A stretch of 64,000 nucleotides of DNA from Tabrizicola sp. (GCA_016792685.1 JAEULQ010000114.1:37293-101292), one strand, 5' to 3'; shown: positions 35,074 to 48,530, counted from the first letter of the stretch. Numbers and translations: made by a program. The notes: generated by a model from the sequence alone, not told the origin.

Positions 35074-36501
35074 TCAGGCTGGAAGCGTCTCCGGCCTGGG
35101 CTCTCCGCCTTCGGGCAACCGGATCACCGTGACCGAGCAATGCGCCTCGGCCACAACCTGCGCTGAAACCGATCCCAGATAGCGCCGCGTGGTCGAATGG
35201 CCGCGTGCGCCCATCATGATATGGTCAACCTGATTTGCGGTCGCATAGTCGATGATCGCCTGGCCAGGGTCCGGACCTTCCAGCACAGTATAGGTCAGCC
35301 GGTGGTCGGGAAGTTCAATCTCATTGGCCCAGGCTTTCAACTGCACCAGCCGCGCAACGTGCAAGTTGTTGCCCTTTTCATCCGTGCCCTGATCGATCCC
35401 GATGCGCGCGGTCTTGATGACATTGACACAGGCAATCCGTGCTTCCGGTTCGATCAGCAGCATGCGTTTGACGGCCCTGCGCAAGACCTCGGCCAGACGT
35501 TCACCCTCGGGCGTCAGGTCGACGGCAACGACGATGATCGGAATGGATGCGACCTGTGCGGCGACCGAAGCAGGCGCGGTGAAGCGCCTAAGCTTCCGCA
35601 TGACCCGCCAGCGATCGAAGACCTGCAGCCAGCCATCACGCTTCAGCTTGTGCGCCCGGGCGGTCAAGGTCACCTGCTGCGGATGTGTGAGATCAAAGGC
35701 CATCTGCGCCGCAGTCTGGTAGCGTCGCATCGGATCGACCGCCAGGGCGCGAAGGATGATCTCTTGCAGCCATTCCGGAATTTCCGGGCGGATCGCACGC
35801 GGTGGCACGGGATCGCGCCAAAGACGTTTGCGAACCCCCCGCAAGCTTTGCGGCGTGCCACAGGGGTTCCGGCCGGTCGCCAAGGCATAAAGCATCGCGC
35901 CAAGGGCAAAGAGATCAGACCGCGGGTCGTCGCGACAGCGCAAGTACTGCTCGGGGGCGATATAGGGATAGGTTCCCATCGGAATGGTGAATTCCTCGGC
36001 CAGCAGGTCCGGCAGCTGGTCGTGGCGTGACAGCCCGAAATCGACCATGACCATCTCGCCGGTTTCGCGCTGAAGGAAGTTCTCGGGCTTGAGGTCCAGG
36101 TGGATCACATGCTGGCGATGCAGGTCCGAGACGGCATGCACCATCCTGGCCGCGATCTCGATCACGTCTGACAAGGGAAGTGGCGCCTTGAGGAAGATCG
36201 GAAGAAAGCTGCCACCTTCGATCTTCTCGGTCACGATATAGGGCATGACGTCAAAGCCGCCTGACCCGATCACCTTGGGGACATGCGGCCCGGAAAGCCG
36301 CGGCATGATCATCTGCTCGACTTCGAAGCCGACAATGGTCGGCCCGTCATAGCCATCCAGGATCGTTGGCACCTTCATCACCATCGGTCCCTGGTGATCG
36401 GGATGCGTCACCTCCCAGATGGTGGCAAAGCCACCGGTGTGCAGCTTTTCGCCCAAGGTGAAGCCGTCGATCGTCAGACCGGAATGCGGACGCAATTGCA
36501 T
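35074..36501 (-). CDS. Serine/threonine protein kinase fused to a universal stress protein domain
   Basis: 475 residues. Kinase domain about 10-275: glycine-rich loop EKLHTGGFATIWEV, ATP lysine near 43 (MVMKVP), catalytic loop HLDLKPENF (non-RD, leucine in place of arginine), metal motif VDFGLS, and APEQYLR. A basic linker leads to a UspA domain (about 318-465) with the ATP-binding pattern GARGHSTTRRYLGSVSAQV. No membrane segment is seen. The gene upstream, three bases away on the same strand, is a metallophosphoesterase. This kinase-USP layout suggests a nucleotide- or stress-sensing kinase. Substrates are unknown. Confidence 0.88.
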   Translation of the reverse strand: MQLRPHSGLTIDGFTLGEKLHTGGFATIWEVTHPDHQGPMVMKVPTILDGYDGPTIVGFEVEQMIMPRLSGPHVPKVIGSGGFDVMPYIVTEKIEGGSFLPIFLKAPLPLSDVIEIAARMVHAVSDLHRQHVIHLDLKPENFLQRETGEMVMVDFGLSRHDQLPDLLAEEFTIPMGTYPYIAPEQYLRCRDDPRSDLFALGAMLYALATGRNPCGTPQSLRGVRKRLWRDPVPPRAIRPEIPEWLQEIILRALAVDPMRRYQTAAQMAFDLTHPQQVTLTARAHKLKRDGWLQVFDRWRVMRKLRRFTAPASVAAQVASIPIIVVAVDLTPEGERLAEVLRRAVKRMLLIEPEARIACVNVIKTARIGIDQGTDEKGNNLHVARLVQLKAWANEIELPDHRLTYTVLEGPDPGQAIIDYATANQVDHIMMGARGHSTTRRYLGSVSAQVVAEAHCSVTVIRLPEGGEPRPETLPA

Positions 36502-36504
36502 GGA

Positions 36505-37245
36505 TCATTTCCCCTGAAGGAGCCGAAGCGCGAGTTCTTCGGGCAAGCCGGCGGCACGCAGCTTGGCCGCAGTGCCGGCGCTGTCATAGGGCGTTCGCCG
36601 AAAGGTAAGTTCGGCCCGCCCGGTGTCGAGCAAGGCCCAACCCGCCTGCGGAACACCGTCACGCGGCTGCCCGACCGAACCCACAACCGCAAGCCAACGG
36701 CGGCTCGGCAGCAGCGGTATCGGCAGGCCATGGCGAAAGACCTGTTCGCGGACAACGCCACCGATATCGCAGCTGGCCAGCAGCGGCACATGCACATGCC
36801 CACACAGGATCAGACGTGCGCTTGAGGCCCGGAATGATGGCGCCGCGCGGGTGTCGGAGGTGACATAGGTCCAGTCCTCTGGTCGGTTCGCCGATGCATG
36901 GACGAAAAGCACGCCTTCCGCCTCTGCCGTCATGGGCAATCCGGCCAGAAAGTCCACCTGCGCCCGCGCAAGCTGCGCCTGGGTCCAGGTTATGGCTTTC
37001 CGCGCAAGGGTCGACATCGACTCCGGCGCTCCGATCGCCGCATTGTCGTGATTGCCGCGCACGCAGACCGCCCCGGTCTGAACCAGCGCCGCCACGGTGT
37101 CGCAGCACCAGGCCGGTTCTGGACCGTAGCCCACAATGTCGCCGAGGATCGCAATCTGATCTACAGCATGCGCAGCCACGTCGGTCAGGACCGCTTCAAA
37201 AGCCTCGCGATTGGCATGGATGTCCGTCAGGACAGCAATCCGCAT
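36505..37245 (-). CDS. Metallophosphoesterase (YfcE/serine-threonine phosphatase-like)
   Basis: 246 residues. Calcineurin-like motifs in order: AVLTDIHANREAF (D, H), ILGDIVGYGPEP (GD), CVRGNHDNAA (GNHD), and LCGHVHVPLL (GHxH). Soluble. It ends three bases before the kinase-USP start and is its likely operon partner. It could oppose the kinase as a protein phosphatase, but many such enzymes hydrolyse nucleotides or phosphodiesters, so the partner role is inference. Confidence 0.87.
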   Translation of the reverse strand: MRIAVLTDIHANREAFEAVLTDVAAHAVDQIAILGDIVGYGPEPAWCCDTVAALVQTGAVCVRGNHDNAAIGAPESMSTLARKAITWTQAQLARAQVDFLAGLPMTAEAEGVLFVHASANRPEDWTYVTSDTRAAPSFRASSARLILCGHVHVPLLASCDIGGVVREQVFRHGLPIPLLPSRRWLAVVGSVGQPRDGVPQAGWALLDTGRAELTFRRTPYDSAGTAAKLRAAGLPEELALRLLQGK

Positions 37246-37323
37246 CCAGCCCCTCCCGCAGGCATTGACTCGGGCGCTGTCTACAGGATGTCGCCCCCGC
37301 CAACCATGAGCCAGATCAAAGGC

Positions 37324-37947
37324 TCAGGCCAGAGAAGTCACCCAAAGGATGGTCGCATCTTCGTCCGACAGGCTGATCACATTGTGCCCCATCGCTGCGT
37401 CGTAATAGGCACTGTCGCCGCGGCGCAGTTCGATCGGCTCGTAGAATTCGGTGTAAAGACGGATCACGCCGGTCAGGACGTAAAGAAACTCCTCACCGTC
37501 ATGGCGGACCCAGCCGTCGAATTCGTCCATGCTGCGGGACCGGATCGTCGCGCGGTAGGGCAGCATCTGCTTTCGTGTCAGATTGGCCGCCAGAAGCTGG
37601 TGTTCGTAAGTGGTCGTCGCCTGGGGTACGCCCGCGCCCGACTTTGTCACGGTCATCCGACCGTTGGCCTGAGCCTTCGATGGCGGGGTGAATAGCTGCG
37701 GAACGGTGATGGACAGGCCGAGCGCCAGCTTCTTCAGCGCGTCATAGGTCGGGCTCATCTGCCCGTTCTCGATCTTGGACAGGGTGGACCGTGCAAGGCC
37801 AGCACGGCTGGCCGCCTGCTCGAGCGTCCAACCGCGGCTTCGGCGCAATTCGCGAACCCGTTCGCCCAGGTTCAGCGCTTCGATCGGGGCCTCGGTCCCG
37901 GCTTCCCGCGCCACGCGGATCATGCTTTTGGGGTCGGTCACCTTCAT
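37324..37947 (-). CDS. XRE-family regulator with C-terminal cupin domain
   Basis: 207 residues. Helix-turn-helix about 30-85 (LGERVRELRRSRGWTLEQAASRAGLARSTLSKIENGQMSPTYDALKKLALGL region) and a cupin about 125-205 (HDGEEFLYVLTGVIRLY, LRRGDSAYYDAAMGHNVISL). Such proteins sense small ligands in amino acid, amine or phosphonate metabolism. ATG 37947 with GGGAAG upstream is preferred over GTG 37971. Divergent from the acyl-CoA synthetase operon at 38011 and its likely regulator. Confidence 0.86.
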   Translation of the reverse strand: MKVTDPKSMIRVAREAGTEAPIEALNLGERVRELRRSRGWTLEQAASRAGLARSTLSKIENGQMSPTYDALKKLALGLSITVPQLFTPPSKAQANGRMTVTKSGAGVPQATTTYEHQLLAANLTRKQMLPYRATIRSRSMDEFDGWVRHDGEEFLYVLTGVIRLYTEFYEPIELRRGDSAYYDAAMGHNVISLSDEDATILWVTSLA

Positions 37948-38010
37948 GGCTTCCCGATAGTGCAGCCACACTAAGCTTGCAACAACGACGCGGGCTTTCT
38001 ACGCAGGCAC

Positions 38011-39513
38011 ATGCTATCCGAAATCGACACCCGCCCGTTTCCGGCCGTGCCCGCCGCCTTCAACCTCGCCTCCCATGTACTGGCGGCGGGGGCTCGGCAA
38101 GGTTTCAAGCCCGCCTTGATCGTGTTGCACCCGGACCAGGACGAAACCATCGGATATGCCGAGCTTTTGTCCCTGACACGCGGCTGCGCCTCTGCCCTTC
38201 TGGCCGCGGGTCTTGCCCCAGGTGATCGCATCCTGATGCGCATCGGCAACGGGATTGCCTTTCCGATCGTCTTTCTGGGTGCGCTCTGGGCCGGTCTGGT
38301 GCCGGTGGTCAGCTCACCCGCGCTGACCGAGGCCGAGATCACCCGCCTGGCGGCGCTTGTGGCGCCGCGCTTGGTGATTGGCGAGGCTGGGGTTCCCCTT
38401 CCGGTCGGCTTTCCCCGGGTCAAGGCGCCCGATCTTGCTTCCTGGATCACCCGTGATACGACCGAGCCGCACCTGGGTGATGCGGAACGGGAGGGCTATG
38501 TGGTCTTCACCTCGGGCTCTTCCGGTATGCCGATGGGTGTCTCGCATGCCCACCGCGCCATTTTGGCACGGAGCGCGATGCATCAGGCATGGGAGAGTAT
38601 CGGTCCCAGTGACAGACTGCTTCACGCCGGGGCACTGAACTGGACCTTTACCCTGGGCACCGGGCTTCTTGATCCTTGGATTGTCGGGGCAACGGCCATG
38701 ATCCCGGCCCCGGGAACCCGGCCGGCGGACCTGCCTGCCCTGCTTTCGCGCAGCGAGGCCACGATCTTTGCCTCTGCCCCCGGGGTCATCCGGCAGATGC
38801 TGCGCGCGCCCTTTCCAGCACTGCCAAAGCTTCGACACGGACTTTGCGCTGGCGAAGCGCTTGCCGGTGCGCTTCGAGCCGACTGGCAACAGAAGACCGG
38901 AACGGACCTGCACGAAGCCTTGGGATTGTCCGAGATTTCAACCTTTGTCTCTGGTTCAAGGGACCGCCCGGCACCAAACGGCTCGGCGGGGTTTGTTCAG
39001 CCGGGTCGGCATGTTGCAGTCCTTGGCAGTGACGGAAAGCCAGTCCCGCGCGGCGAGATCGGGGAATTGGCCGTATCGGTTCGCGATCCGGGACTGATGC
39101 GCGGCTACATCGGTCAGCCTGCACCCAAAGGGCCATGGTTCCGGACCGGAGATGCCGCATCAATGGACCGCGATGGCGCGATCACCCACCATGGCCGGTT
39201 GGACGACCTGATGAATCCGGGTGGCTTCCGGGTCGGCCCCGCCGAGGTCGAGACCGCCTTCGAGGGTCTTGAAGGGCTGACAGCCTGCGCCGCGACCGAA
39301 GTCGAGCCGCGACCCGGCACAAGGATCATCGCGCTGTTCTATGAAGCGCCCTGCGAAATCGACGTCACCCGTCTGCGCCAGCGCGCGGAAAAGGCCCTTG
39401 CCCGCTGGAAGCAACCACGGCACTACCAGCGTCTTGATGCCCTGCCCCGGACCGGCAACGGCAAGATCATCCGGCGCGCGCTTGCCGCGGCCTACAGGAA
39501 GGACGAAACATGA
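38011..39513 (+). CDS. AMP-dependent acyl-CoA synthetase/ligase
   Basis: 500 residues. Adenylate-forming enzyme with benzoate-CoA-ligase-like layout: P-loop VFTSGSSGMPMGVSHAHRA, GEALAG, GDAASMDRDG, GRLDDLMNPGGFRVGPAEVE and the C-terminal catalytic lysine in GNGKIIRRAL. The P-loop lysine that usually follows proline (PKG) is methionine here. This may lower activity or reflect an unusual substrate. First gene of a three-gene operon (4-base overlap with the next). Substrate unknown, possibly an aromatic or short acid. Confidence 0.83.
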   Translation: MLSEIDTRPFPAVPAAFNLASHVLAAGARQGFKPALIVLHPDQDETIGYAELLSLTRGCASALLAAGLAPGDRILMRIGNGIAFPIVFLGALWAGLVPVVSSPALTEAEITRLAALVAPRLVIGEAGVPLPVGFPRVKAPDLASWITRDTTEPHLGDAEREGYVVFTSGSSGMPMGVSHAHRAILARSAMHQAWESIGPSDRLLHAGALNWTFTLGTGLLDPWIVGATAMIPAPGTRPADLPALLSRSEATIFASAPGVIRQMLRAPFPALPKLRHGLCAGEALAGALRADWQQKTGTDLHEALGLSEISTFVSGSRDRPAPNGSAGFVQPGRHVAVLGSDGKPVPRGEIGELAVSVRDPGLMRGYIGQPAPKGPWFRTGDAASMDRDGAITHHGRLDDLMNPGGFRVGPAEVETAFEGLEGLTACAATEVEPRPGTRIIALFYEAPCEIDVTRLRQRAEKALARWKQPRHYQRLDALPRTGNGKIIRRALAAAYRKDET

Positions 39514-40154
39514 TCCGCCTCGACATTTTCTCCGACCCGGTATGCCCGTGGTGCTATGTCGGCAAGTCGAACCTGGACCGGGCACTGGCGGCCCAACCCT
39601 CCCACCCGTTCGCCATCCAGTGGCATCCGTTTCAGTTGAACCCTGACATGCCTGCATCCGGCATTCCGAGACGCGCCTATCTTGAGGCGAAGTTTGGCGG
39701 CAAGGAACGGGTCGATGCGATACAGGACAGATTGCGCGACGCAGCGCGGAATGCAGGTGTGAATCTGGACCCGGAAAAACCCAACATGATGCCGAACACG
39801 TTGAACGCCCATCGGCTGATCCACTGGGCCGGTATCGAGGGGATTCAGTCCTTGGTCGTCACGGCCTTGATGGAGGCCTACTGGGGAGAAGGTCGGGACA
39901 TCGGCGATCTGGCAACGCTGGCCGACATTGCCGCAAGCCAGGGCATGAACCGGGCCGAAGTTCTGCGGCTTCTCGCTTCGGATGCCGATGCCGATGACAT
40001 CCAGGCCCGGGATGAAGACGCCCGCCGCAAGGGTGTGAGCGCGGTGCCGACGTTTCTGATTGCTCAACAATACGTCGTCTCGGGCGCACAACCGACCGAG
40101 GTTTGGGAGAAGGTCATCGCCGAGATCGCGGGCCTGAAGGCTGACCAGAATTGA
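39510..40154 (+). CDS. DsbA-family oxidoreductase (FrnE-like)
   Basis: 214 residues. Thioredoxin fold with FSDPVCPWCYVGKSNLDRAL (CPWC active site near 12-15) and GVSAVPTFLIAQQYVVSGAQP (cis-proline). FrnE-type proteins are cytoplasmic and linked to redox stress or polyketide chemistry; no signal peptide is present. ATG 39510 overlaps the previous stop (ATGA), and the following gene starts at TTG within its own stop. Confidence 0.9.
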   Translation: MIRLDIFSDPVCPWCYVGKSNLDRALAAQPSHPFAIQWHPFQLNPDMPASGIPRRAYLEAKFGGKERVDAIQDRLRDAARNAGVNLDPEKPNMMPNTLNAHRLIHWAGIEGIQSLVVTALMEAYWGEGRDIGDLATLADIAASQGMNRAEVLRLLASDADADDIQARDEDARRKGVSAVPTFLIAQQYVVSGAQPTEVWEKVIAEIAGLKADQN

Positions 40155-41359
40155 CCACCTCTCGCCCCTCGCAGACCGAGTTCGTCGCCATAGTGGCGAT
40201 GCTCTTTGCCACCATTGCGATTTCCATCGACGGGATGCTTCCTGCGCTGCCTGAAATTGCCGAGACGCTTTCGCCTGCCGCCCCAAATGCCGCGCAGCTT
40301 GTCGTGACGAGCTTCGTTCTGGGCATGGGGCTTGGCACACTGTTTGCCGGCCCCTTGTCGGATGCGTTCGGCCGCAAGCGGGTGATCCTTGTCGGCTCGG
40401 GGCTTTATTGCCTGGCTGCCCTCGCCTGCTACTTCGCGCCTTCGCTTGAGATCCTGCTCGCCGCCCGCGTCCTGCAGGGTCTTGCCGCCGCCGCGCCGCG
40501 TACGGTTTCCATCGCCATGGTGCGCGACCTGTTCTCGGGCCGCGAAATGGCGCGGATCATGAGTTTCGCGATGATGATCTTCACCATCGTCCCCGCAATC
40601 GCGCCCTTGATGGGGGCAGGCATCATGTCGCTTGGCGGCTGGCATTCGATCTTCCTGGCCTATATCGCCTTTTCCGGCCTGACGATGCTCTGGCTCGGCC
40701 TTCGCCAGCCTGAGACCCTGCCCGCCGAACGCCGCCGTCCACTGATGGTCGCCAGCCTTCTGTCCGCCACGCGGGAGCTTCTTGGCCATCGGGTCATCCT
40801 TGTCGGAACCGTCCTGCAGACGCTGACCCTTGCAGCACTTTTCGCCACCCTGTCCTCGATCCAGGGCATCTTCGAACAGCAGTTCGGCCGTGGTGAAAGC
40901 TTTCCGGTCTGGTTCGGCGTCATTGCCATCATCTCGATGACGGGAAGCCTGCTGAACAGCCGCATCGTGATGACGCTTGGCATGCGTCGTGTTGTAAGCG
41001 GAACCTATGCGGGGGTGCTGGCACTTACCCTGATCTCTTTGGTGCTGATCGGGTCAGGCGTTCTGTCGAACGACTTGAGCTTTGCCTTGCAAGTCGTTTG
41101 GTGCGTAGGTCTTTTCGCGATGATGGGGTTGACGATGGGCAATCTGAACGCGCTGGCAATGGAGCCGGTCGGCCATATTGCCGGGCTCGCGGCGTCGGTC
41201 ATCTCTTCTGTCGCGACAATCGGGTCGGTCGCTTTGGCCATTCCGGTTGGGCTTGCTTTCAACGGGACCTCGACCCCGCTACTTGCCGGGGTTGCCTGTC
41301 TTACCGGCCTCGCTCTTTTCCTGTGCCACTTCGTTCTCGGGCCTCGCAGTCCGGCTTAA
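40151..41359 (+). CDS. Bcr/CflA family MFS drug efflux transporter
   Basis: 402 residues with about 12 hydrophobic segments. Drug:H+ antiporter signatures: IDGMLPALPEIAE near the N-terminus, GLGTLFAGPLSDAFGRKRVI (motif A) and RVLQGLAAAAPRTVSIAMVRDLF. TTG 40151 overlaps the previous stop as TTGA and is the natural coupled start; no other start fits the first helix. Last gene of the operon, so the pump may export a product or toxin made or modified by the two enzymes. Its stop interlocks with mfd (TTAA). Confidence 0.88.
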   Translation: MTTSRPSQTEFVAIVAMLFATIAISIDGMLPALPEIAETLSPAAPNAAQLVVTSFVLGMGLGTLFAGPLSDAFGRKRVILVGSGLYCLAALACYFAPSLEILLAARVLQGLAAAAPRTVSIAMVRDLFSGREMARIMSFAMMIFTIVPAIAPLMGAGIMSLGGWHSIFLAYIAFSGLTMLWLGLRQPETLPAERRRPLMVASLLSATRELLGHRVILVGTVLQTLTLAALFATLSSIQGIFEQQFGRGESFPVWFGVIAIISMTGSLLNSRIVMTLGMRRVVSGTYAGVLALTLISLVLIGSGVLSNDLSFALQVVWCVGLFAMMGLTMGNLNALAMEPVGHIAGLAASVISSVATIGSVALAIPVGLAFNGTSTPLLAGVACLTGLALFLCHFVLGPRSPA

Positions 41360-44300
41360 GCCTTCCGCGCGGCCTTCACTATTTCGGCGAGATCGCGGGC
41401 GATGTTGAACGCACCTTTGATCCGGTCGCCTTCCGTCTTCATCTCGCCCTGCAGCACGATCTTGGTGCCCTGCACTTTCGCCGCTCCGCCTTGGGCCTTC
41501 AGGAAATCCACCAGGCCGGCAGGATTGGCGAACTTGTCGTTGCGGAAGCTGATCGTCGCCCCTTTCGGTCCGGCATCGAGCTTTGATATCCCCGCACGCT
41601 TCGCCATCGCCTTGATCCTGACGATCAGCATCAGCGTGTTGACCTCCTTCGGCAGGGGACCAAAACGGTCGATCATTTCCGCCGCGAAGCCTTCCAGCTC
41701 GACCTTGGTGGCAAGCGAGGAAAGCCGCCGGTAAAGCCCAAGCCGGATATCGAGGTCCGGGATGTAGCTTTCCGGGATCATCACCGGAACGCCCAGGTTC
41801 AGTTGCGGCGACCAATCGTCGTCCAGAGCGGACAGGCCCTGCAATTCGCCGGATTTGATCTTAGCGATCGTCTCTTCCAACATCTGCTGGTAAAGCTCGT
41901 AGCCCACTTCCTTGATGTGGCCCGATTGTTCCTCGCCCAGAAGATTGCCCGCGCCGCGGAGGTCCAGGTCGTGGCTGGCAAGGTTGAACCCCGCACCCAG
42001 GCTGTCAAGGCTGCCCAGAAGGCGCAACCGCTTCGTCGCCTGGGGCGTCAGCGGCGCGCGGGGCTTCGTCGTCAGGTAGCAATAGGCCCGCGTTTTCGAC
42101 CGGCCGACCCTGCCCCGGATCTGGTACAGCTGAGCGAGGCCAAACATATCCGCCCGGTGGACAATCATGGTGTTGGCGGTAGGAATATCCAGGCCACTTT
42201 CAACAATCGAGGTCGCCACCAGCACGTCGTACTTGCCGTCGTAGAACTGGTTCATCCGGTCATCCAAGTCACCGGCCGCCAGTTGCCCATGGGCGATGAC
42301 ATAGCTCGCTTCCGGCACATGGGTTTTCAGGAAGTCCTCGATGTCCGGCAGATCGGCGATGCGGGGTACCACATAGAATGACTGCCCACCGCGATAGCGT
42401 TCGCGAAGGATCGCTTCTCGGATCGTTATTGTATCGAATTCCGAAACGTAGGTCCGGATCGCCAAGCGGTCGACCGGGGGCGTTGCGATGATCGACAGGT
42501 CGCGCACCCCGGTAAGGGACAGCTGCAGCGTCCGGGGTATCGGGGTCGCGGTCAGGGTCAGCACATGAACTTCAGAGCGCATCTCCTTCAGCCGTTCCTT
42601 GTGACCGACGCCGAAATGCTGTTCCTCGTCGATGATCAACAGGCCAAGCTTCTTGAAGCTGACGCCTTTGGCCAAAAGCGCATGGGTGCCGACAACGATG
42701 TCGACACTGCCATCAGCCATTGCGGCCCGGGTCGCATTGGCATCCTTCACTGAAACAAAGCGCGACAAGGGTCTGACGGATATGGGAAATCCGCGGAAAC
42801 GTTCCGCAAAGCTGCGATAGTGCTGGCGGGCCAGAAGCGTTGTCGGGCAGATCACAGCGACCTGCATCCCCGAAAGCGCCGCCACAAAGGCCGCGCGCAT
42901 CGCGACCTCGGTCTTGCCGAAGCCCACATCGCCGACAATCAGCCGGTCCATCGGGCTTCCCTTTTCGAGGTCCGCCACCACATCCGCAATGGCTGCCAGC
43001 TGATCGTCCGTCTCCTGATAGGGGAAACGGGCGGCAAAGGCCTCCCAGATCGAATGCGGGGCTTCCAGCACTGGTGCGTGGCGCAGGGCCCGCTCGGCCG
43101 CGACCCGCATCAGCCGGTCGGCGATCTCCTTGATGCGCTCCTTGAGCCTGGCCTTCTTCGCTTGCCAGGCCCCTCCGCCAAGGCGGTCGAGCAGCCCTTC
43201 TTCGTGGCCATAGCGGCTGAGGAGTTCGATATTCTCGACCGGCAGGTAAAGCTTTGCATTGTCAGCATATTCCAGCATGACGCAGGCATGCGGCGCGCCA
43301 AGCGCGGTGATCGTCTCGATCCCCAGGTATCGCCCGACCCCATGTTCGACATGCACGACCAGATCGCCGGGAGAGAGCGTATCGACTTCACGCAGGAAAT
43401 TTTCGGCCTTGCGTTTCCGGCGGGGTTTGGCGGTCAGCCGTTCGCCCAGGACGTCCTGCTCTGAGATCACTGCAAGCCCCGGCGTCACGAACCCGGCTTC
43501 TAGCGGCCAGACCACAAGGAAGAGGCCACCCTTGCCTTCCGGGATATCGCGGAAGTCGGCAATCTCCCGGGCTGCAGATACTCCGTTGTCGGCGAGGAGA
43601 CCCTTCAGTCGCTCTCGTGCGCCCTCGGACCAGCTGGCAATCACCACCTGACTTGACTTGGCCAGTTCCTTAACATGGTCCGCCAAGGCTTCGAAAAGAT
43701 TAACCTTTTCCTGCTGACGTTCGGGTGCGAAGTTTCGTCCGGTACGGGCACCGGCGTCGAGGACACCGGGCCCCGGGCTTTGCGGCAAGGGTGAAAGCTG
43801 CACGACCCGATGCGCGGCAGTGGCGGCCTCCCAATCGGTGTCGTTCAGGTAAAGGTCCTGTGCCGGCACCGGCTTGTAGACCGTGTCCATACGGCCTTTT
43901 GCCCCCATCGCCTCAGCGCGGGCGTCATAGCTGTCCTCGATCCCTTCCCAGCGCGACAGGCGCGCAGCCGTGATCTGGTCGTCCAGCACGATGCTTGCCC
44001 CGGGCAGATAGTCGAACAGTGTTTCCAGCCGTTCATGGAAGAAGGGCAGCCAGTGCTCCATGCCCTGATGCTTTCGACCGGCGCTGACGGCTTCGTAAAG
44101 CGGGTCGTCGGTTCCCGCCGCGCCAAAGGCAATCCGGTAGTTCTGCCGGAACCGGGCGATCGCAGCCTCATCCAGGATCACTTCGGAAACTGCGGAAAAC
44201 TCCACCCGTTTCAGCTTTTCGATGGTCCTTTGCGTTTCCGGATCGAACCGGCGGGCGCCGTCCAGGACATCGCCAAAGAAATCCAGCCGGATCGGCCCTC

Positions 44301-44802
44301 CGGGGCCAGGAGGGAATATGTCGACGATCCCGCCCCGCAGAGCATAGTCACCCGGTTCGGCAACCGTCGAGACAGGGGAAAAGCCCATTCGCGACAGAAA
44401 GGTCTTGAGCCGGGTTTCGTCGACCCGCTCGCCGACCGTGGCACGGAACGAGGCTGCGCGCAGGATGTCCCGCGCGGGCAGACGTTGGGTTGCAGCATTG
44501 AGCGTGGTGATGATGACCGCGGGCCCCGAAAGACCATCGGCGAGAAGGGACAGCGTCGCCATGCGCCGAGCCGAGATTTCCGGGTTCGGACTGACCCGGT
44601 CATACGGCAGGCAGTCCCAAGCCGGAAAGTCGAGCACAGCCGTCTGAGGAGCCTGCACCGCAAGGGCCGCCCGCATGGCCTCGGCCCGCTTGTCGTCCCG
44701 CGCGACGTGCAGCACCGATTGGCCACGCGCAAGCTCACGCAGGACGATACGGGCATCAAAGCCTTCGGGCGCGCCGCCCATCAAGATGCGTTCTGCAGAC
44801 AT
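41356..44802 (-). CDS. mfd: Transcription-repair coupling factor
   Basis: 1148 residues. UvrB-like N-terminal region, CarD-like RNA polymerase interaction domain ([19 protein letters not shown]), RecG-like translocase with [16 protein letters not shown] (Walker A), [17 protein letters not shown] (DEEQ box), [20 protein letters not shown] and [13 protein letters not shown], then the C-terminal autoinhibitory TRCF domain. It removes stalled RNA polymerase and recruits UvrA. The start is ATG 44802 ([18 protein letters not shown]), since the upstream 16 residues would overlap the preceding gene's stop. Confidence 0.97.
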   Translation of the reverse strand: MSAERILMGGAPEGFDARIVLRELARGQSVLHVARDDKRAEAMRAALAVQAPQTAVLDFPAWDCLPYDRVSPNPEISARRMATLSLLADGLSGPAVIITTLNAATQRLPARDILRAASFRATVGERVDETRLKTFLSRMGFSPVSTVAEPGDYALRGGIVDIFPPGPGGPIRLDFFGDVLDGARRFDPETQRTIEKLKRVEFSAVSEVILDEAAIARFRQNYRIAFGAAGTDDPLYEAVSAGRKHQGMEHWLPFFHERLETLFDYLPGASIVLDDQITAARLSRWEGIEDSYDARAEAMGAKGRMDTVYKPVPAQDLYLNDTDWEAATAAHRVVQLSPLPQSPGPGVLDAGARTGRNFAPERQQEKVNLFEALADHVKELAKSSQVVIASWSEGARERLKGLLADNGVSAAREIADFRDIPEGKGGLFLVVWPLEAGFVTPGLAVISEQDVLGERLTAKPRRKRKAENFLREVDTLSPGDLVVHVEHGVGRYLGIETITALGAPHACVMLEYADNAKLYLPVENIELLSRYGHEEGLLDRLGGGAWQAKKARLKERIKEIADRLMRVAAERALRHAPVLEAPHSIWEAFAARFPYQETDDQLAAIADVVADLEKGSPMDRLIVGDVGFGKTEVAMRAAFVAALSGMQVAVICPTTLLARQHYRSFAERFRGFPISVRPLSRFVSVKDANATRAAMADGSVDIVVGTHALLAKGVSFKKLGLLIIDEEQHFGVGHKERLKEMRSEVHVLTLTATPIPRTLQLSLTGVRDLSIIATPPVDRLAIRTYVSEFDTITIREAILRERYRGGQSFYVVPRIADLPDIEDFLKTHVPEASYVIAHGQLAAGDLDDRMNQFYDGKYDVLVATSIVESGLDIPTANTMIVHRADMFGLAQLYQIRGRVGRSKTRAYCYLTTKPRAPLTPQATKRLRLLGSLDSLGAGFNLASHDLDLRGAGNLLGEEQSGHIKEVGYELYQQMLEETIAKIKSGELQGLSALDDDWSPQLNLGVPVMIPESYIPDLDIRLGLYRRLSSLATKVELEGFAAEMIDRFGPLPKEVNTLMLIVRIKAMAKRAGISKLDAGPKGATISFRNDKFANPAGLVDFLKAQGGAAKVQGTKIVLQGEMKTEGDRIKGAFNIARDLAEIVKAARKA

Positions 44803-44816
44803 GTCTCGTTTATTGC

Positions 44817-45341
44817 CTAGTGCAGAATCGAAATGCTGACATTCTGCCAAGTGCCGTAAAAGGCGGTGATGGCAATCGACACAATTCCGATGACCTGAAC
44901 AATACGTCGGTGGATGACCAGCCTATGGTACAGCGCATCCCCGGTGTTTTCGCCACCCAGGATCCGTCGTCCGGTCCGGATGCTGGCCCAGACCACAAAA
45001 ACCATAGGTCCGATCAGAAGAAACACAGCCTGGGCGAACTCGACGTCATACCAGAACGCAAGGATCGCCAGGACGGAAAGCCAGAAGGCCGCAAGCCCGC
45101 TCATGACGAGCGAACCGGTATCCACCATATGGAGGAACCGCGTGACGTTGATCCGGACCAGATCCTCGACGTCCTGTTGGACCTGACCACCCTCGCGCCG
45201 TCCGCGCTGGATCATCTCGTACGGTACACCCAGGACCCAGTAGCTGGTCGAGGACCAAAGCACCGCCAGGGCGATCCAGAACCACAGGTTCGAAAAGGAC
45301 CGCATGTCGATGACTTCGAAAGCCGTTTCAAGGATATCCAC
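44817..45341 (-). CDS. Membrane protein of the Rhodobacterales 'component of SufBCD complex' type
   Basis: 174 residues with about four hydrophobic segments (20-40, 78-95, 98-120, 148-165). GTG 45341 has AGGGAAG upstream and gives MDILETAFEVIDMRSFSNLWFWIAL..., the start I recall for Rhodobacterales proteins carrying that name. I know of no experimental basis for a SufBCD link, and none is visible here. Not recognised beyond that. It is upstream of mfd on the same strand, 14 bases away. ATG 45305 would cut the conserved N-terminus. Confidence 0.7.
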   Translation of the reverse strand: MDILETAFEVIDMRSFSNLWFWIALAVLWSSTSYWVLGVPYEMIQRGRREGGQVQQDVEDLVRINVTRFLHMVDTGSLVMSGLAAFWLSVLAILAFWYDVEFAQAVFLLIGPMVFVVWASIRTGRRILGGENTGDALYHRLVIHRRIVQVIGIVSIAITAFYGTWQNVSISILH

Positions 45342-45360
45342 CGGCTTGCTTCCCTTTCCC

Positions 45361-48507
<3,147 letters not shown>

Positions 48508-48530
48508 AGCGGCCCTCCGCGCAACTCCGA

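Noticed and set aside
43810-44820. 336-codon frame on the plus strand opposite mfd
   Set aside because: Shadow of mfd with no family features.
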